DNA of 64,000 nucleotides from Lachnospiraceae bacterium (GTDB taxonomy: Bacteria > Bacillota > Clostridia > Lachnospirales > Lachnospiraceae): positions 1-64,000 of the forward strand of contig JAQUYA010000004.1 of NCBI GenBank assembly GCA_028692055.1. The letters run 5' to 3'. The position numbers and the translations under genes are program-made. Below, one piece after another: positions 1 through 10,165 of this stretch (positions within the stretch are counted from its first letter, which is position 1; the number at the start of each line of letters is the position of its first letter). The notes beneath the pieces are model-generated. The model made no database searches, had not been told where the DNA came from, and saw only the letters and a list, made by a program, of their open reading frames with translations.

Positions 1-182
1 TTATTTCTGAAATTCTTTTTAGAATTTTCAGGGTTGCATTACTGTTTAGGAATCAATTTCCTAGAAATCAAAAGCTTTCTTTTCTTTCGTCTTTACTTGC
101 TTTTTATTTCCTTTTCAAGGTTCGTTTTGTCTTGGATTTTACTCTTTCGACCTGTGTGCTTTGTTTGACAAGCAACTATGAT

Positions 183-211
183 AGAATATCATGTCTGTAT
201 GTCATTGTCAA
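183..211 (-). promoter_or_regulatory. Leftward promoter P2
   Basis: On the - strand a perfect TTGACA (206-211) is followed after exactly 17 bases by TATTCT (183-188). Two such promoters in tandem with a long AT-rich leader are typical of rRNA operons, but the downstream gene is not in view, so that identity is inference. Confidence 0.6.
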
Positions 212-275
212 CACTTTTTTTAATTTCTTTTTTCATCATCTTTCGAGCTCTTTTTATCTCTCTGACGCGAAATTT

Positions 276-305
276 ATTGTATCATTAAAACAATTATATT
301 GTCAA
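276..305 (-). promoter_or_regulatory. Leftward promoter P1
   Basis: On the - strand a perfect TTGACA (300-305) is followed after 18 bases by TACAAT (276-281), a near-consensus sigma-A promoter. It is the upstream member of a tandem pair spaced about 95 bases apart, driving a gene left of the window. Confidence 0.6.
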
Positions 306-468
306 CGACTTTTTCTAATTATTTTCAACATTTTTTTCACACATTTATACAAGCCTGTACAAAACCCGTAAACAGGATGTTTTCTATATTTTACTTCTAT
401 CTATTTATGATACAGTTATATTTTTCCTAAATTGTTTGACAAAAAAGAAAATTCATTTTTATCTATTC

Positions 469-1209
469 TTATTGTAATTTTGTACTTGCCATTTGATCGT
501 TTAATCTCATATGTAAATCCAGAGATTGTACTTCTTCCTGTGACTCTTCTTCTTTGATTTCCGTAACCAGCACCACTTCTCTTGATTCATCTGCTGTGAG
601 TGTGTCCTTAAAGGTAGAAAGGTCATCTAATAATAATGTCGTCAATGCATTATTGTTATCATTCCCATTTACACTAATTCTAAATAATGGATATTGATAT
701 AAAATATCAATGTCCTGATCTTCTGTACTATGATTTTGCATTGTAAACTTTGCTACCAGGAGCTTATTGCCAGCTGTTGCATCCATAGCAAAAAAAGTAT
801 CATCACTGGTATCATGTGGGTAAGAATCACAAATTTCATAACTCTGATAGGTAATAGTAACATTTGACAAACCTAAGAACTGTGCAATATCTGCATTTTC
901 GGTTACCACACTTTCACTTTTTCCAGCGGTACTTGTATCAGATGTTTCCTCATTTTTCTTTTCAGCTTCCTTGGCTTCTGCTTCCCGTTGGCGCTGCCTT
1001 GCCAATTTTGCATCTGCCTTTTCGATTTCTTCCTGTGTAGCAATTCCAGTATCATAATTTTTATTATTTGCCAATACGATGTTCGCAGCGTATTGTGCGA
1101 CCAAACTGGTTTCTTCCTCTGTCATATCTGGGATAGTCGCAGTCTGACATCCTGTCAGGCATATAATTGCACTTACCGTAATTATCGCTATCTTTCTTCT
1201 ATTATTCAC
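469..1209 (-). CDS. Lipoprotein with C-terminal DUF5067/DUF4352-like domain
   Basis: 246 aa. The start is a GTG preceded by AGGAGGAG. Residues 1-20 form a signal peptide ending in the lipobox LTGC, so Cys21 would be lipidated and the protein anchored outside the membrane. Residues about 60-105 are a charged Ala/Glu/Lys/Gln-rich linker. Residues about 108-240 resemble the immunoglobulin-like DUF5067/DUF4352 fold of clostridial lipoproteins (a conserved stretch reads LVAKFTMQNHS, followed by acidic strands). It lies downstream of a two-component system on the same strand with a 107-base gap, so it could be co-regulated. The molecular role is unknown; family assignment is by resemblance only. 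Confidence 0.7.
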   Translation of the reverse strand: MNNRRKIAIITVSAIICLTGCQTATIPDMTEEETSLVAQYAANIVLANNKNYDTGIATQEEIEKADAKLARQRQREAEAKEAEKKNEETSDTSTAGKSESVVTENADIAQFLGLSNVTITYQSYEICDSYPHDTSDDTFFAMDATAGNKLLVAKFTMQNHSTEDQDIDILYQYPLFRISVNGNDNNNALTTLLLDDLSTFKDTLTADESREVVLVTEIKEEESQEEVQSLDLHMRLNDQMASTKLQ

Positions 1210-1316
1210 CGCGACTCCTCCTTGATTCGTGTTCCCTGTAAATAGCTCTACACTTCGCGAACAGACTTATTTATAAATAATCGCTGTTAAAAGTTCTTCT
1301 ATTTTTTATATTAACA

Positions 1317-2789
1317 TTATTTAGTATCTAATTCAAACCAAAATTCTACGCCGTCCTTATAATTAATAACACCATATTCCTGATTTATAGAATCCATAAT
1401 TGCTTTTACAATAGAAAGGCCTACCCCACTGCCACCATATTCTCTCGTTCTCGCCTTGTCAACCTTATAAAATTTTTCCCATAAATGTGGTAAGCTTTGC
1501 TCTGGTATCGGATCTCCTGTATTAAATACGGATATCCTTACTTTGTTGTCTTTCTGAACCATTTTTATTTTAACAGACTTTTCTTCCGTACAGTGATTGA
1601 TGGCATTACTTACATAGTTGCGAAATACTTCTTCTATCTTAAATTCATCTGCCCAGACATAAACCGGTTCAGACATTTCCTGCAAATCTACTGTTATTTC
1701 ATTTTGTTTTAATAATATCGCCACAGATTGTATAGTATTTCGAATCAAATCTGTCAGGTTAAATCTCTCCATCATAACTGCATCATTTCCGGATTCAAGC
1801 TGACTAAGCGTCATAATATTCTTTACCATCACATTCATCTTGTTTGCCTCATCCATAATTACTTCGCAATAAAAATCCCTGCTTTCCGAATCATCGTTGA
1901 TTCCCTCTTTCAAGCCTTCCGCGTAGCCTTGGATTAATGCAATCGGAGTCTTTAGCTCATGCGATACATTGGAAATGAACTCCCGCCGCATTTCATCAAT
2001 TCGATTTTTCTGTTCAATGTCTTTTTGTAACTCAATGTTGGCTGTCTTCAATTCCGAAATTGTGCTTTCCAGTTTCTCCGATAGCTGATTCATATGTTCG
2101 CCAAGCAGTGCTACCTCATTTTTACTATTACCTGAATATTTTACCTCAAAATCCAGATTTGTCATTCTCTTCGAAATATCCGTTAATTCCAGAATTGGTT
2201 TCGTAACTCTGTTGGACACATAAATAATAACGATTGCTCCAATCAATGCTGCAATGATACCGCCATATGCCAGAAACTGGTTTGCAATTGACACACTATC
2301 CCGAATTCCTTCTATGGGAATACGGAATAAAAACAGATTTCCATTGTCCAGAATACCCCACATTTCCATATACTCTGTTTGCGTTCTAAAATCTGTGGTT
2401 ATTTCAATCATATAATTTTCTTCTTCAATTAATATATTTTGTTTTCTATTTTTATTTCCGAAAAACTTATCCAGTAATTGTCTGGTTAATAGTTCTGTAT
2501 CATTATTCGAGCTTTTGATTGTTTCTGAATCCGCATCAATGACTACCATATTAATATTATATTTACCGCAAATCTTTTGCAGCTCAATATCAAATTCATC
2601 GGAACGAATATCACCGTTGCTCGATGCCGCATTTATTCTTTCATATGCATTGAATAATACCTGCTGCCTCTTTTCCACATAAAACTTTTCCAAAAAGGTG
2701 GTATTAATAAACCAGCACAATAAAATTGTGCCGGCCATTAATAGTATAAATATAATTGCAAATTGTCTTTTCAAAGAATGTTTCATCAT
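1317..2789 (-). CDS. Membrane sensor histidine kinase
   Basis: 490 aa. Two membrane segments (about 9-29 and 173-191) bracket an extracellular sensing region of about 140 residues. A HAMP linker (about 191-245) and coiled coil (245-265) lead to a HisKA domain with the phosphoacceptor His277 in FISNVSHELKTP, then a HATPase_c domain with the N box (NYVSNAINH) and G boxes (GGSGVGLSIV). It phosphorylates its partner regulator encoded 49 bases upstream. Two consecutive ATG codons could serve as start (2789 or 2786) behind GGGA. The family resembles VanS/PhoR-type kinases; the stimulus is unknown. Confidence 0.92.
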   Translation of the reverse strand: MMKHSLKRQFAIIFILLMAGTILLCWFINTTFLEKFYVEKRQQVLFNAYERINAASSNGDIRSDEFDIELQKICGKYNINMVVIDADSETIKSSNNDTELLTRQLLDKFFGNKNRKQNILIEEENYMIEITTDFRTQTEYMEMWGILDNGNLFLFRIPIEGIRDSVSIANQFLAYGGIIAALIGAIVIIYVSNRVTKPILELTDISKRMTNLDFEVKYSGNSKNEVALLGEHMNQLSEKLESTISELKTANIELQKDIEQKNRIDEMRREFISNVSHELKTPIALIQGYAEGLKEGINDDSESRDFYCEVIMDEANKMNVMVKNIMTLSQLESGNDAVMMERFNLTDLIRNTIQSVAILLKQNEITVDLQEMSEPVYVWADEFKIEEVFRNYVSNAINHCTEEKSVKIKMVQKDNKVRISVFNTGDPIPEQSLPHLWEKFYKVDKARTREYGGSGVGLSIVKAIMDSINQEYGVINYKDGVEFWFELDTK

Positions 2790-2811
2790 TTTCCCAGTCT
2801 GCGTAAATCGC
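2790..2811 (-). promoter_or_regulatory. SD-adjacent hairpin before histidine kinase (weak member)
   Basis: On the coding strand GCG-ATTTA-CGC (2801-2811) is followed at once by AGACTGGGA and then the start codons. The stem is only 3 bp, so this is a weak member of the SD-proximal hairpin family described under findings. Confidence 0.35.
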
Positions 2812-2838
2812 TATATTATATGCCTTTTATTTACATTA

Positions 2839-3510
2839 TTATTCAAATTTGTATCCCATTCCCCAAATAGTTTTTATCGTTTCCCCTTTTTCACCCATTT
2901 TACTTCTGAGTTTTTTGACATGAGTGTCTATGGTTCTGGCATCACCAAAATAATCATAATTCCATACACTATTTAAGATTTTTTCCCTTGATAATGCAAT
3001 TCCTCTGTTTTCCATAAAATAGGTCAGTAATTCAAATTCTTTGTAACTTAACTCGATCTGTTCCCCCTCTATGGTAACTACATGTGCGGCTTTATTAATA
3101 GTAATTCCATTAAATTCTAAAAATTCGTCTTCTTCCACCTGAATACTTCTCTTAAGCACCGCTTCTACCCGGGCAACTAATATTTTAGGGCTAAACGGCT
3201 TGGTAATATATTCATCCACTCCCATTTCAAATCCCTGTAATTCATCTCGCTCTTCCGATTTAGCAGTCAGCATAATAATCGGCACTTTGGAGTAATTACG
3301 TATTTCCCTGCATACTTCCATACCATTCATCTTCGGCATCATAACATCTAATATAATAAGTGCAATATCTTTTATTTGGAAAAATATATCTAACGCCTGA
3401 CTTCCGTCTTCTGCCTCTATTACTTCATAATCGCTTTTCACCAGGAAGTCCTTTACTAACTTACGCATTCTGCTTTCATCGTCAACCACTAATATTTTCA
3501 GCTTGTCCAT
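2839..3510 (-). CDS. OmpR/PhoB-family response regulator
   Basis: 223 aa. The receiver domain (1-120) has the acidic pocket DDE at 10-12, phosphoacceptor Asp55 in LIILDVMMPK, a conserved Thr in MLTAK and Lys in TKPF. A winged-helix DNA-binding domain (about 130-223) follows, ending in the typical RTIDTHVKKLRSKMG and WGMGYKFE signatures. It is encoded directly upstream of its kinase (49-base gap), so the two form an operon. A good AAGGAAGGG binding site precedes the ATG. Target genes are unknown; the adjacent lipoprotein gene is a candidate. Confidence 0.94.
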   Translation of the reverse strand: MDKLKILVVDDESRMRKLVKDFLVKSDYEVIEAEDGSQALDIFFQIKDIALIILDVMMPKMNGMEVCREIRNYSKVPIIMLTAKSEERDELQGFEMGVDEYITKPFSPKILVARVEAVLKRSIQVEEDEFLEFNGITINKAAHVVTIEGEQIELSYKEFELLTYFMENRGIALSREKILNSVWNYDYFGDARTIDTHVKKLRSKMGEKGETIKTIWGMGYKFE

Positions 3511-3600
3511 TTACTAATTCCCTTCCTTTTCACAAAGAGTGTTCCAATTCATTTTACTCATTATATAAAAGAATTATGTTAAAACTGTGAATTTTAGCAT

Positions 3601-4164
3601 TTATTCTGATAATTCAAACGCTTTTTCCTTTTCACGTACTATTTTTTCCCGTTCCGTAAGTTGCTGTTCCCACGCAGAATATTTATTAACAATTGCATTT
3701 TCATAATTCAGTATATTGGGATTTTCACTGGCTAATGTAATGATAAACATTACAACCACGGCAATTATCAGCGCAGCATTTACAATTATGGATTTGCGTA
3801 ATCGTACTTCTGCCGGTTCTTTCTTAGGAGCCTGTGGCTTGATTCTCTGACGGGCAGGTGAAGCCGCCTCACGCATTGCATTTGTATAATTCATAAAAAG
3901 TGGAATGCTTCTTATTTCTTTTCCTTCTACGGGATGTTCCTGCAAATACTTTTGTAAGGAATGTAAATACGTATATCCTATTGGGGTTTTAAATACTCTG
4001 TTTTGAATTGCTTTATCATAAATCATGCAGACTTGTATTGGATTATCATAATCCATTCTGCTCTCCAATAATCTTATCTTATCCAATTCGTTTTTTGCTG
4101 TTTCTACATCCTTTATACTACTGAACTGGAATCCATCTACAATAAACTCTTCGCGTTCCTGCAT
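3601..4164 (-). CDS. Single-pass membrane protein of unknown function
   Basis: 187 aa. The first 120 residues are hydrophilic with no recognised fold; residues about 100-122 are Pro/Lys/Arg-rich; one membrane segment spans about 125-145 (NAALIIAVVVMFIITLA). The last 40 residues are highly charged and predicted to be a coiled coil (QQLTEREKIVREKEKAF). It lies 90 bases upstream of the response regulator on the same strand. I do not recognise the family. A clear Shine-Dalgarno before the ATG is lacking, so the start is uncertain. Confidence 0.65.
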   Translation of the reverse strand: MQEREEFIVDGFQFSSIKDVETAKNELDKIRLLESRMDYDNPIQVCMIYDKAIQNRVFKTPIGYTYLHSLQKYLQEHPVEGKEIRSIPLFMNYTNAMREAASPARQRIKPQAPKKEPAEVRLRKSIIVNAALIIAVVVMFIITLASENPNILNYENAIVNKYSAWEQQLTEREKIVREKEKAFELSE

Positions 4165-4379
4165 ACTCTGTAACCACGCCTTTCCGAAAATCTACTATTT
4201 GTTTTCATTATAACTCATTGTAAAAAAATAGAGAAGTGGAAGATTTGTTATTGTTTTCAACTACAACGAGTTGCGTAATAGGAATGGTCAACACATTTTT
4301 TATATTATCGTCCTGTTAAAACTTTCACAGGACTCATCTCATTCTAAAGAAAAATCACTATTTACATAATGCAAATATA

Positions 4380-4961
4380 CTACACTTCATTTATTCCATC
4401 TAGACAATACTTCCATATCCACTCCGACAGTTCATCACTATCATTAGATTCATAATAATCTACCAGCATCTGTTTAAATGTACCATCTAATTTTACTGGA
4501 ACATTAAAAATACCAACACCATTTTCAATTAAAATTTTATTGATTACAAAACTGCCTACCCGTTTATTTCCATCTTTAAAAGGCTGGCATCTCATTATCC
4601 ATAAGCCCATCTTAATTGCTCGCTCTGTTACATTTTCACATTCATATATTTGGCTTATATGGTTTAATATATTTTCCGGTTTTGGCAACTCTGGGCGCCA
4701 TCTGGTTCCACTGATAATTACCTCATTGCTTCTCCATTTACCAAGATACTGATAAGAAACATCAAATCTGGCAATCAATTCATGTATTTCTTCCAAAAAA
4801 ATCAAATCAATTTTTTTATCAAGATTATTCAATATATCCTGTGTTTGTGCAAAAGTTACCGCGATTCCTTCCAAATTTGCCTGTTGATAAATGGAATCTA
4901 CGATGATTCTTCTTGCAAAAAATATATTATCTTCTACTGTCATTTGGTAGCGATTTTTCAT
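4380..4961 (-). CDS. Fic-domain protein with Gln in place of catalytic His
   Basis: 193 aa. I chose the ATG at 4961 because AGAGGTG precedes it; the open frame extends to 5015 but that part lies inside the tmRNA terminator. Fic/Doc proteins transfer AMP or another phosphate-containing group to target hydroxyls. The core motif here reads CQPFKDGNKR at 125-134, so the anion-binding loop and Arg are kept but the general-base His of HPFxDGNxR is Gln126. A segment like the Fic flap/substrate region (RSNEVIISGTRW) lies at 77-88. No antitoxin gene is adjacent and no inhibitory S/TxxxE(G/N) helix is obvious. It may be inactive, use other chemistry, or bind nucleotide only. Confidence 0.8.
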   Translation of the reverse strand: MKNRYQMTVEDNIFFARRIIVDSIYQQANLEGIAVTFAQTQDILNNLDKKIDLIFLEEIHELIARFDVSYQYLGKWRSNEVIISGTRWRPELPKPENILNHISQIYECENVTERAIKMGLWIMRCQPFKDGNKRVGSFVINKILIENGVGIFNVPVKLDGTFKQMLVDYYESNDSDELSEWIWKYCLDGINEV

Positions 4962-4986
4962 GGTAACACCTCTTTCACTATTATAC

Positions 4987-5027
4987 AAAAACCGATATTC
5001 TGCATAACCATGCAAAATATCGGTTTC
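4987..5027 (-). terminator. Rho-independent terminator of tmRNA
   Basis: The inverted repeat AAACCGATATT...AATATCGGTTT with an inner TGCA/TGCA pairing is followed on the - strand by TTTTTGTAT. It begins a few bases after the tmRNA 3' end and separates ssrA from the fic gene. Confidence 0.85.
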
Positions 5028-5033
5028 AAAAAA

Positions 5034-5368
5034 TGGAGTAGACGGGAGTCGAACCCGTGTCCGAAGCCCCTTCCACTGTACTTCTACAAGCTTAGTTAAT
5101 CCTTTGACATTCCCTCTGGTATACGAAGATTAACATTCTTATACTTTTAGTAGCTTCATGATACGCCCATATGTGCAAAGCTTAGCATATGTCGTTTCCT
5201 ATCTAGTCGATGCCAGCTTCTTAAAGGATAGGTACCCTAAGAGTGACAGCTGCCATTAGGCAGCGATTGCTAATTTATTTTCAGCGTTTAAATTTAATTT
5301 TGCGATTAACGTGTCGCAACGGCTTGCTTCTCCAGCTTCTAAAACCCCGTCGAAACCTTGACTACCCC
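5034..5368 (-). ncRNA. ssrA: tmRNA (transfer-messenger RNA)
   Basis: 335 nt. The 5' GGGGUAG pairs with 3' CUACUCC to give a 7-bp acceptor stem containing the G3-U70 alanine identity pair, with discriminator A at 5034; the CCA tail is not encoded. The T arm reads GGGTTCGACTCCC. The reading frame for the degradation tag runs from 5303 to 5256 and encodes AKLNLNAENKLAIAA followed by TAA, ending in the usual hydrophobic AIAA degron. With SmpB it frees stalled ribosomes. It lies 44 bases downstream of smpB, the standard Firmicutes arrangement. Confidence 0.96.
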
Positions 5369-5412
5369 TTACTTAGATTATCACATGTTTTCTTCTCTGT
5401 TGCAACATGTAC

Positions 5413-5880
5413 TCATAAATTTTTCACCTTAAATTCCTTTTCCGCTTCCCTGCGTTGGTCTTTCTTGGCAAGATCCTGTCGCTTATCATACAGTTTCTTA
5501 CCTTTTGCAAGCCCTATTTCCACTTTTGCCAGACCATCTTTAAAGTAAACCTGCAAAGGTACTAACGTGTAACCCTTTTCTGCAATCTGGCCTGTTAATT
5601 TCATGATTTCGTATTTGTGCATCATTAATTTTTTAGGGCGCATAGGGTCTTTGTTAAAAATATTTCCTTTTTCATAAGGGCTTACGTGCATACCATACAC
5701 ATACACTTCTCCCTTTTCAATACGAATGAAAGCCTCTTTGATACTACACTTGCCGAGGCGCAATGACTTGACCTCGGTTCCGTGCAGTACCACACCGGTT
5801 TCATACTTTTCTTCTATAAAATATTCGTGATATGCCTTTTTATTGTTTGCTACAAGCTTCATACTGTTTTCCTTAGGCAT
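5413..5880 (-). CDS. smpB: SsrA-binding protein SmpB
   Basis: 155 aa, full length. The signature [20 protein letters not shown] at 8-27 and KGKKLYDKR near the C terminus are characteristic. SmpB binds the tRNA-like part of tmRNA and places it in the A site of stalled ribosomes. Its ATG directly follows the rnr stop codon without a gap, and its ribosome binding site lies inside the end of rnr, suggesting translational coupling. Confidence 0.97.
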   Translation of the reverse strand: MPKENSMKLVANNKKAYHEYFIEEKYETGVVLHGTEVKSLRLGKCSIKEAFIRIEKGEVYVYGMHVSPYEKGNIFNKDPMRPKKLMMHKYEIMKLTGQIAEKGYTLVPLQVYFKDGLAKVEIGLAKGKKLYDKRQDLAKKDQRREAEKEFKVKNL

Positions 5881-8013
5881 CTAATCTTCCTCCTTCGGTA
5901 TGATAAAGTCAATGGTTCTGGCAATCTTATCGGTTGCCCGCACCTGAACCTTTATTTCCTCTCCTAATTTATAGGTCTTACCGGTTCCCTGACCTACCAT
6001 TTCATAAGAATTCTCATCATAATTGAAATAATCACCCGGAAGATCCGACACACGAATCATACCTTCCACGGTATTTGGTAATTCCACATAAACACCCCAG
6101 TTGGTAATTCCCGAAATAACACCTTGGTAGATTTCATCAATTTTGTCCTCCATGAATTCTACTTTTTTCAATTTGTCTGTTTCACGTTCTGCCTCATCAG
6201 CTCTACGTTCCATTTCAGATGCATGCTTTGCAATTTCCGGTAATTTACCCTTGTATTTTTCAATCTTATTTGCATTTAATCTGCCACGCAGACTGTCTTT
6301 GATGATTCTATGGATCTGCAAATCCGGATATCTGCGGATTGGAGAAGTAAAATGACAGTAATATTCACACGCCAAACCAAAATGACCGGTACAATCAATA
6401 GTGTATTTTGCCTGTTTCATACTCCGTAAGGTCAGGCGGCTGATTAATGGTTCTTCTGGTGTACCGTCTATTTTCGCCAATAACTTTTGCATTTCCTTTG
6501 GATGGATTTCTTCCTGCGTTGTTTTAATGGAATATCCAAAATTACCAATGAACAGGCTTAACTTTTTAATTTTCTCCGGGTCTGGTGTATCATGGGTACG
6601 GTATACAAAAGGAATCTCCTGCCAGTAAAAATGCTGTGCAATTGTTTCATTTGCAGCAAGCATAAAATCCTCAATAATTTTTGTTGCCACATTTCTATCA
6701 TATGGCTTAATGTCAATCGGATGACCCTCTTTATCAAGAATAATTTTACTTTCTGGAAAATCAAAGTCAATAGAGCCTCTCTTTTTTCTCTTTTTACGCA
6801 GAATTGTGGCAAGTTCTTCCATTTTTTGAAACATTGGAACCAGCACTTTATACTCGGCAATAGCTGCTTCATCATTATCTGTTAAAATCCTGGCAACATC
6901 TGAATAATTCATTCTTCTGTCTACGCAAATAATTGTTTCTGCTATCTTATAATCTATGACTTCTCCTTTTGGATTAATCGTCATAATACAGCTCAATGCC
7001 AGACGGTCTACTCCCTGATTCAGGGAACAGATTCCATTGGATAATTGATGCGGAAGCATGGGAATTACACGATCTACCAAATAAACACTGGTTCCTCTGT
7101 TTATAGCTTCTCTATCCAGTGCGGAATTTTCCTGTACATAATTCGACACATCTGCAATGTGGACACCAAGAACATAGTTCTCTCCCTCCATAGATAAGCT
7201 CACTGCATCATCGAGATCCTTTGCATCCTCTCCGTCTATCGTTACCATCTGGACATCACGTAAGTCCGTACGTCCTTCCATATCACTTTCCAGAACCTGC
7301 TCTGGTACACGTGCAACCTGATTCATGATTTTCTCGCCAAATTCAACGGGCAAGTCAAAGCCTTTTACAATAGACATAATATCAACACCAGGATCATCAA
7401 TATGACCCAGTATTTCAATAATCTTTCCTTCCGGCTTTTTACCATTTTTACCATAATCTGTCAGCTCCACCACTACTTTATGTCCACTGACTGCACCTTT
7501 AGAACGCTCTTTGGATACAAATATATCGGAAGCAAGCTTTGCATTATCCGGTACCACAAAACCAAAGTTTTTGCTTTGCTCATAAGTCCCTACTACTGTT
7601 GTAATTCCATGACCTAATATTTTAACCACTTCTGCTTCCTGACGTTTACCGCCATGGTTCGGCAGTAGAGAAACCTGTACGGTGTCATTATGAAATGCAC
7701 CATTCACATAATTTTCAGGAATATATAAATCTTCTGCATGGTCTTCTATTTCCACAAAGCCAAAGCCCTTGGGATGACTTATGAATGTACCAATCAGCAC
7801 TTCTATTTCTGCTTTTTGGTACTTGCCACGTTTTGTCATCTCCGCTTTGCCTTCATTTAATAATTCATCTAACATCAGATGAAGTTCTTCTCTATCTTTT
7901 TTTTCCACCTGTAAAATAACTGCCAGCTCCTTTTCCTTCATTGGAACATAAAGTGGGTCATTTAATAACTCGCAGATGGTTTGTTTTCTTTCTTCTCTAT
8001 TTTTCTTCTTCAT
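5881..8013 (-). CDS. rnr: Ribonuclease R
   Basis: 710 aa, usual length. An N-terminal winged-helix/cold-shock region (about 1-220) precedes the RNB catalytic domain (about 245-580) with the acidic metal cluster in TIDGEDAKDLDDAV, and a C-terminal S1 domain (about 625-705, starting GVISGITNWGVYVEL). It is a processive 3'-5' exoribonuclease that degrades structured RNA, including mRNAs released by tmRNA; hence the conserved linkage to smpB and ssrA. The start ATG at 8013 follows AGAATGGAA, itself directly behind a 6-bp hairpin that shares one arm with the secG terminator (see findings). Confidence 0.97.
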   Translation of the reverse strand: MKKKNREERKQTICELLNDPLYVPMKEKELAVILQVEKKDREELHLMLDELLNEGKAEMTKRGKYQKAEIEVLIGTFISHPKGFGFVEIEDHAEDLYIPENYVNGAFHNDTVQVSLLPNHGGKRQEAEVVKILGHGITTVVGTYEQSKNFGFVVPDNAKLASDIFVSKERSKGAVSGHKVVVELTDYGKNGKKPEGKIIEILGHIDDPGVDIMSIVKGFDLPVEFGEKIMNQVARVPEQVLESDMEGRTDLRDVQMVTIDGEDAKDLDDAVSLSMEGENYVLGVHIADVSNYVQENSALDREAINRGTSVYLVDRVIPMLPHQLSNGICSLNQGVDRLALSCIMTINPKGEVIDYKIAETIICVDRRMNYSDVARILTDNDEAAIAEYKVLVPMFQKMEELATILRKKRKKRGSIDFDFPESKIILDKEGHPIDIKPYDRNVATKIIEDFMLAANETIAQHFYWQEIPFVYRTHDTPDPEKIKKLSLFIGNFGYSIKTTQEEIHPKEMQKLLAKIDGTPEEPLISRLTLRSMKQAKYTIDCTGHFGLACEYYCHFTSPIRRYPDLQIHRIIKDSLRGRLNANKIEKYKGKLPEIAKHASEMERRADEAERETDKLKKVEFMEDKIDEIYQGVISGITNWGVYVELPNTVEGMIRVSDLPGDYFNYDENSYEMVGQGTGKTYKLGEEIKVQVRATDKIARTIDFIIPKEED

Positions 8014-8020
8014 TTAATTC

Positions 8021-8042
8021 CATTCTGTCTGCCCTTGCAGAC
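8021..8042 (-). promoter_or_regulatory. SD-adjacent hairpin before rnr
   Basis: On the coding strand GTCTGC-AAGG-GCAGAC (8027-8042) is followed at once by AGAATGGAA and then the rnr ATG. The 5' arm is part of a longer segment (8037-8050) perfectly complementary to the first arm of the secG terminator (8090-8103). Confidence 0.55.
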
Positions 8043-8062
8043 TCGAAAGCTTCGCTGTCACT

Positions 8063-8103
8063 ATAAAAATAAGCAGACCCGAAAGCTTTGCTTTCGAGTC
8101 TGC
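8063..8103 (-). terminator. Terminator between secG and rnr
   Basis: On the - strand a 14-bp stem (8090-8103 with 8073-8086, one G-U pair, loop AAA) is followed by TTATTTTTATAG. It would end secG transcripts or attenuate read-through into rnr. Confidence 0.8.
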
Positions 8104-8124
8104 AAGAGTATTTATCGTTTCCAT

Positions 8125-8364
8125 CTAAAATGCATTGATGTTTAAAATTGCTGCCAGTAAAATGAAGCTAACGGCTAAGACTGTTGTAATCTTTACAAGT
8201 AGTCCTTCCATCGAACGACCTTTATTCTTACCCCAGTATGTTTCAGCTACACCACTAATTGCACCAAGTCCTGCAGATTTTCCCTCTTGCATTAATACCA
8301 ATACTGTTAATGCAGTACATACAATAATAAAAACTATAGTTAAAATAAGTCTTAAGACTCCCAT
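8125..8364 (-). CDS. secG: Preprotein translocase subunit SecG
   Basis: 79 aa. The ATG at 8364 follows TTAGGAGGTG; an upstream in-frame extension has no binding site. Two membrane segments (about 2-22 and 54-74) flank the conserved cytoplasmic loop LMQEGKSAGLGAISG and the WGKNKGRS stretch. It is the accessory subunit of the SecYEG protein export channel. It stands first in the secG-rnr-smpB-ssrA order common in Firmicutes. Confidence 0.96.
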   Translation of the reverse strand: MGVLRLILTIVFIIVCTALTVLVLMQEGKSAGLGAISGVAETYWGKNKGRSMEGLLVKITTVLAVSFILLAAILNINAF

Positions 8365-8461
8365 TTCTACACCTCCTAATATTAAAGCAATTTTTAGTTT
8401 AACATAGGATATAGACATATGCAACTGATTTTTCTAAAATCTTACATTTTTATTTTTGTAC

Positions 8462-10015
<1,554 letters not shown>

Positions 10016-10080
10016 CTATCACTTCATTATTCACTCTAAGGTAGCATTTCCTTTTTTTTCAATTTCATACCATATTGCTT

Positions 10081-10131
10081 TTATAAAAAGAGAACTCTCT
10101 TTGGAATAATCCAAATGAGAGTTCTCTTATA
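10081..10131 (-). terminator. Terminator after the DUF554 gene
   Basis: The 12-bp inverted repeat AAGAGAACTCTC/GAGAGTTCTCTT is followed on the - strand by TTTTTATAA. It separates the gpmI-DUF554 unit from eno. Confidence 0.85.
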
Positions 10132-10165
10132 TCCATTCATCTGCTTTTGCAGATATTTTATAAAA

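Larger units (their letters stand above)
1..468. other. Gene-free AT-rich left edge
   Basis: No credible coding region is seen in these 468 bases; a short open frame on the + strand (132-371) has low-complexity Phe/Leu/Ser composition, no ribosome binding site and no family resemblance. The stretch holds two strong leftward promoters in tandem (listed separately). The 180 bases left of them would be the leader of a transcript whose gene lies outside the window. Confidence 0.6.

Noticed and set aside
132..371. 79-codon open frame at the left edge
   Set aside because: Low-complexity Phe/Leu/Ser composition, no binding site, and it overlaps two strong promoters on the other strand.
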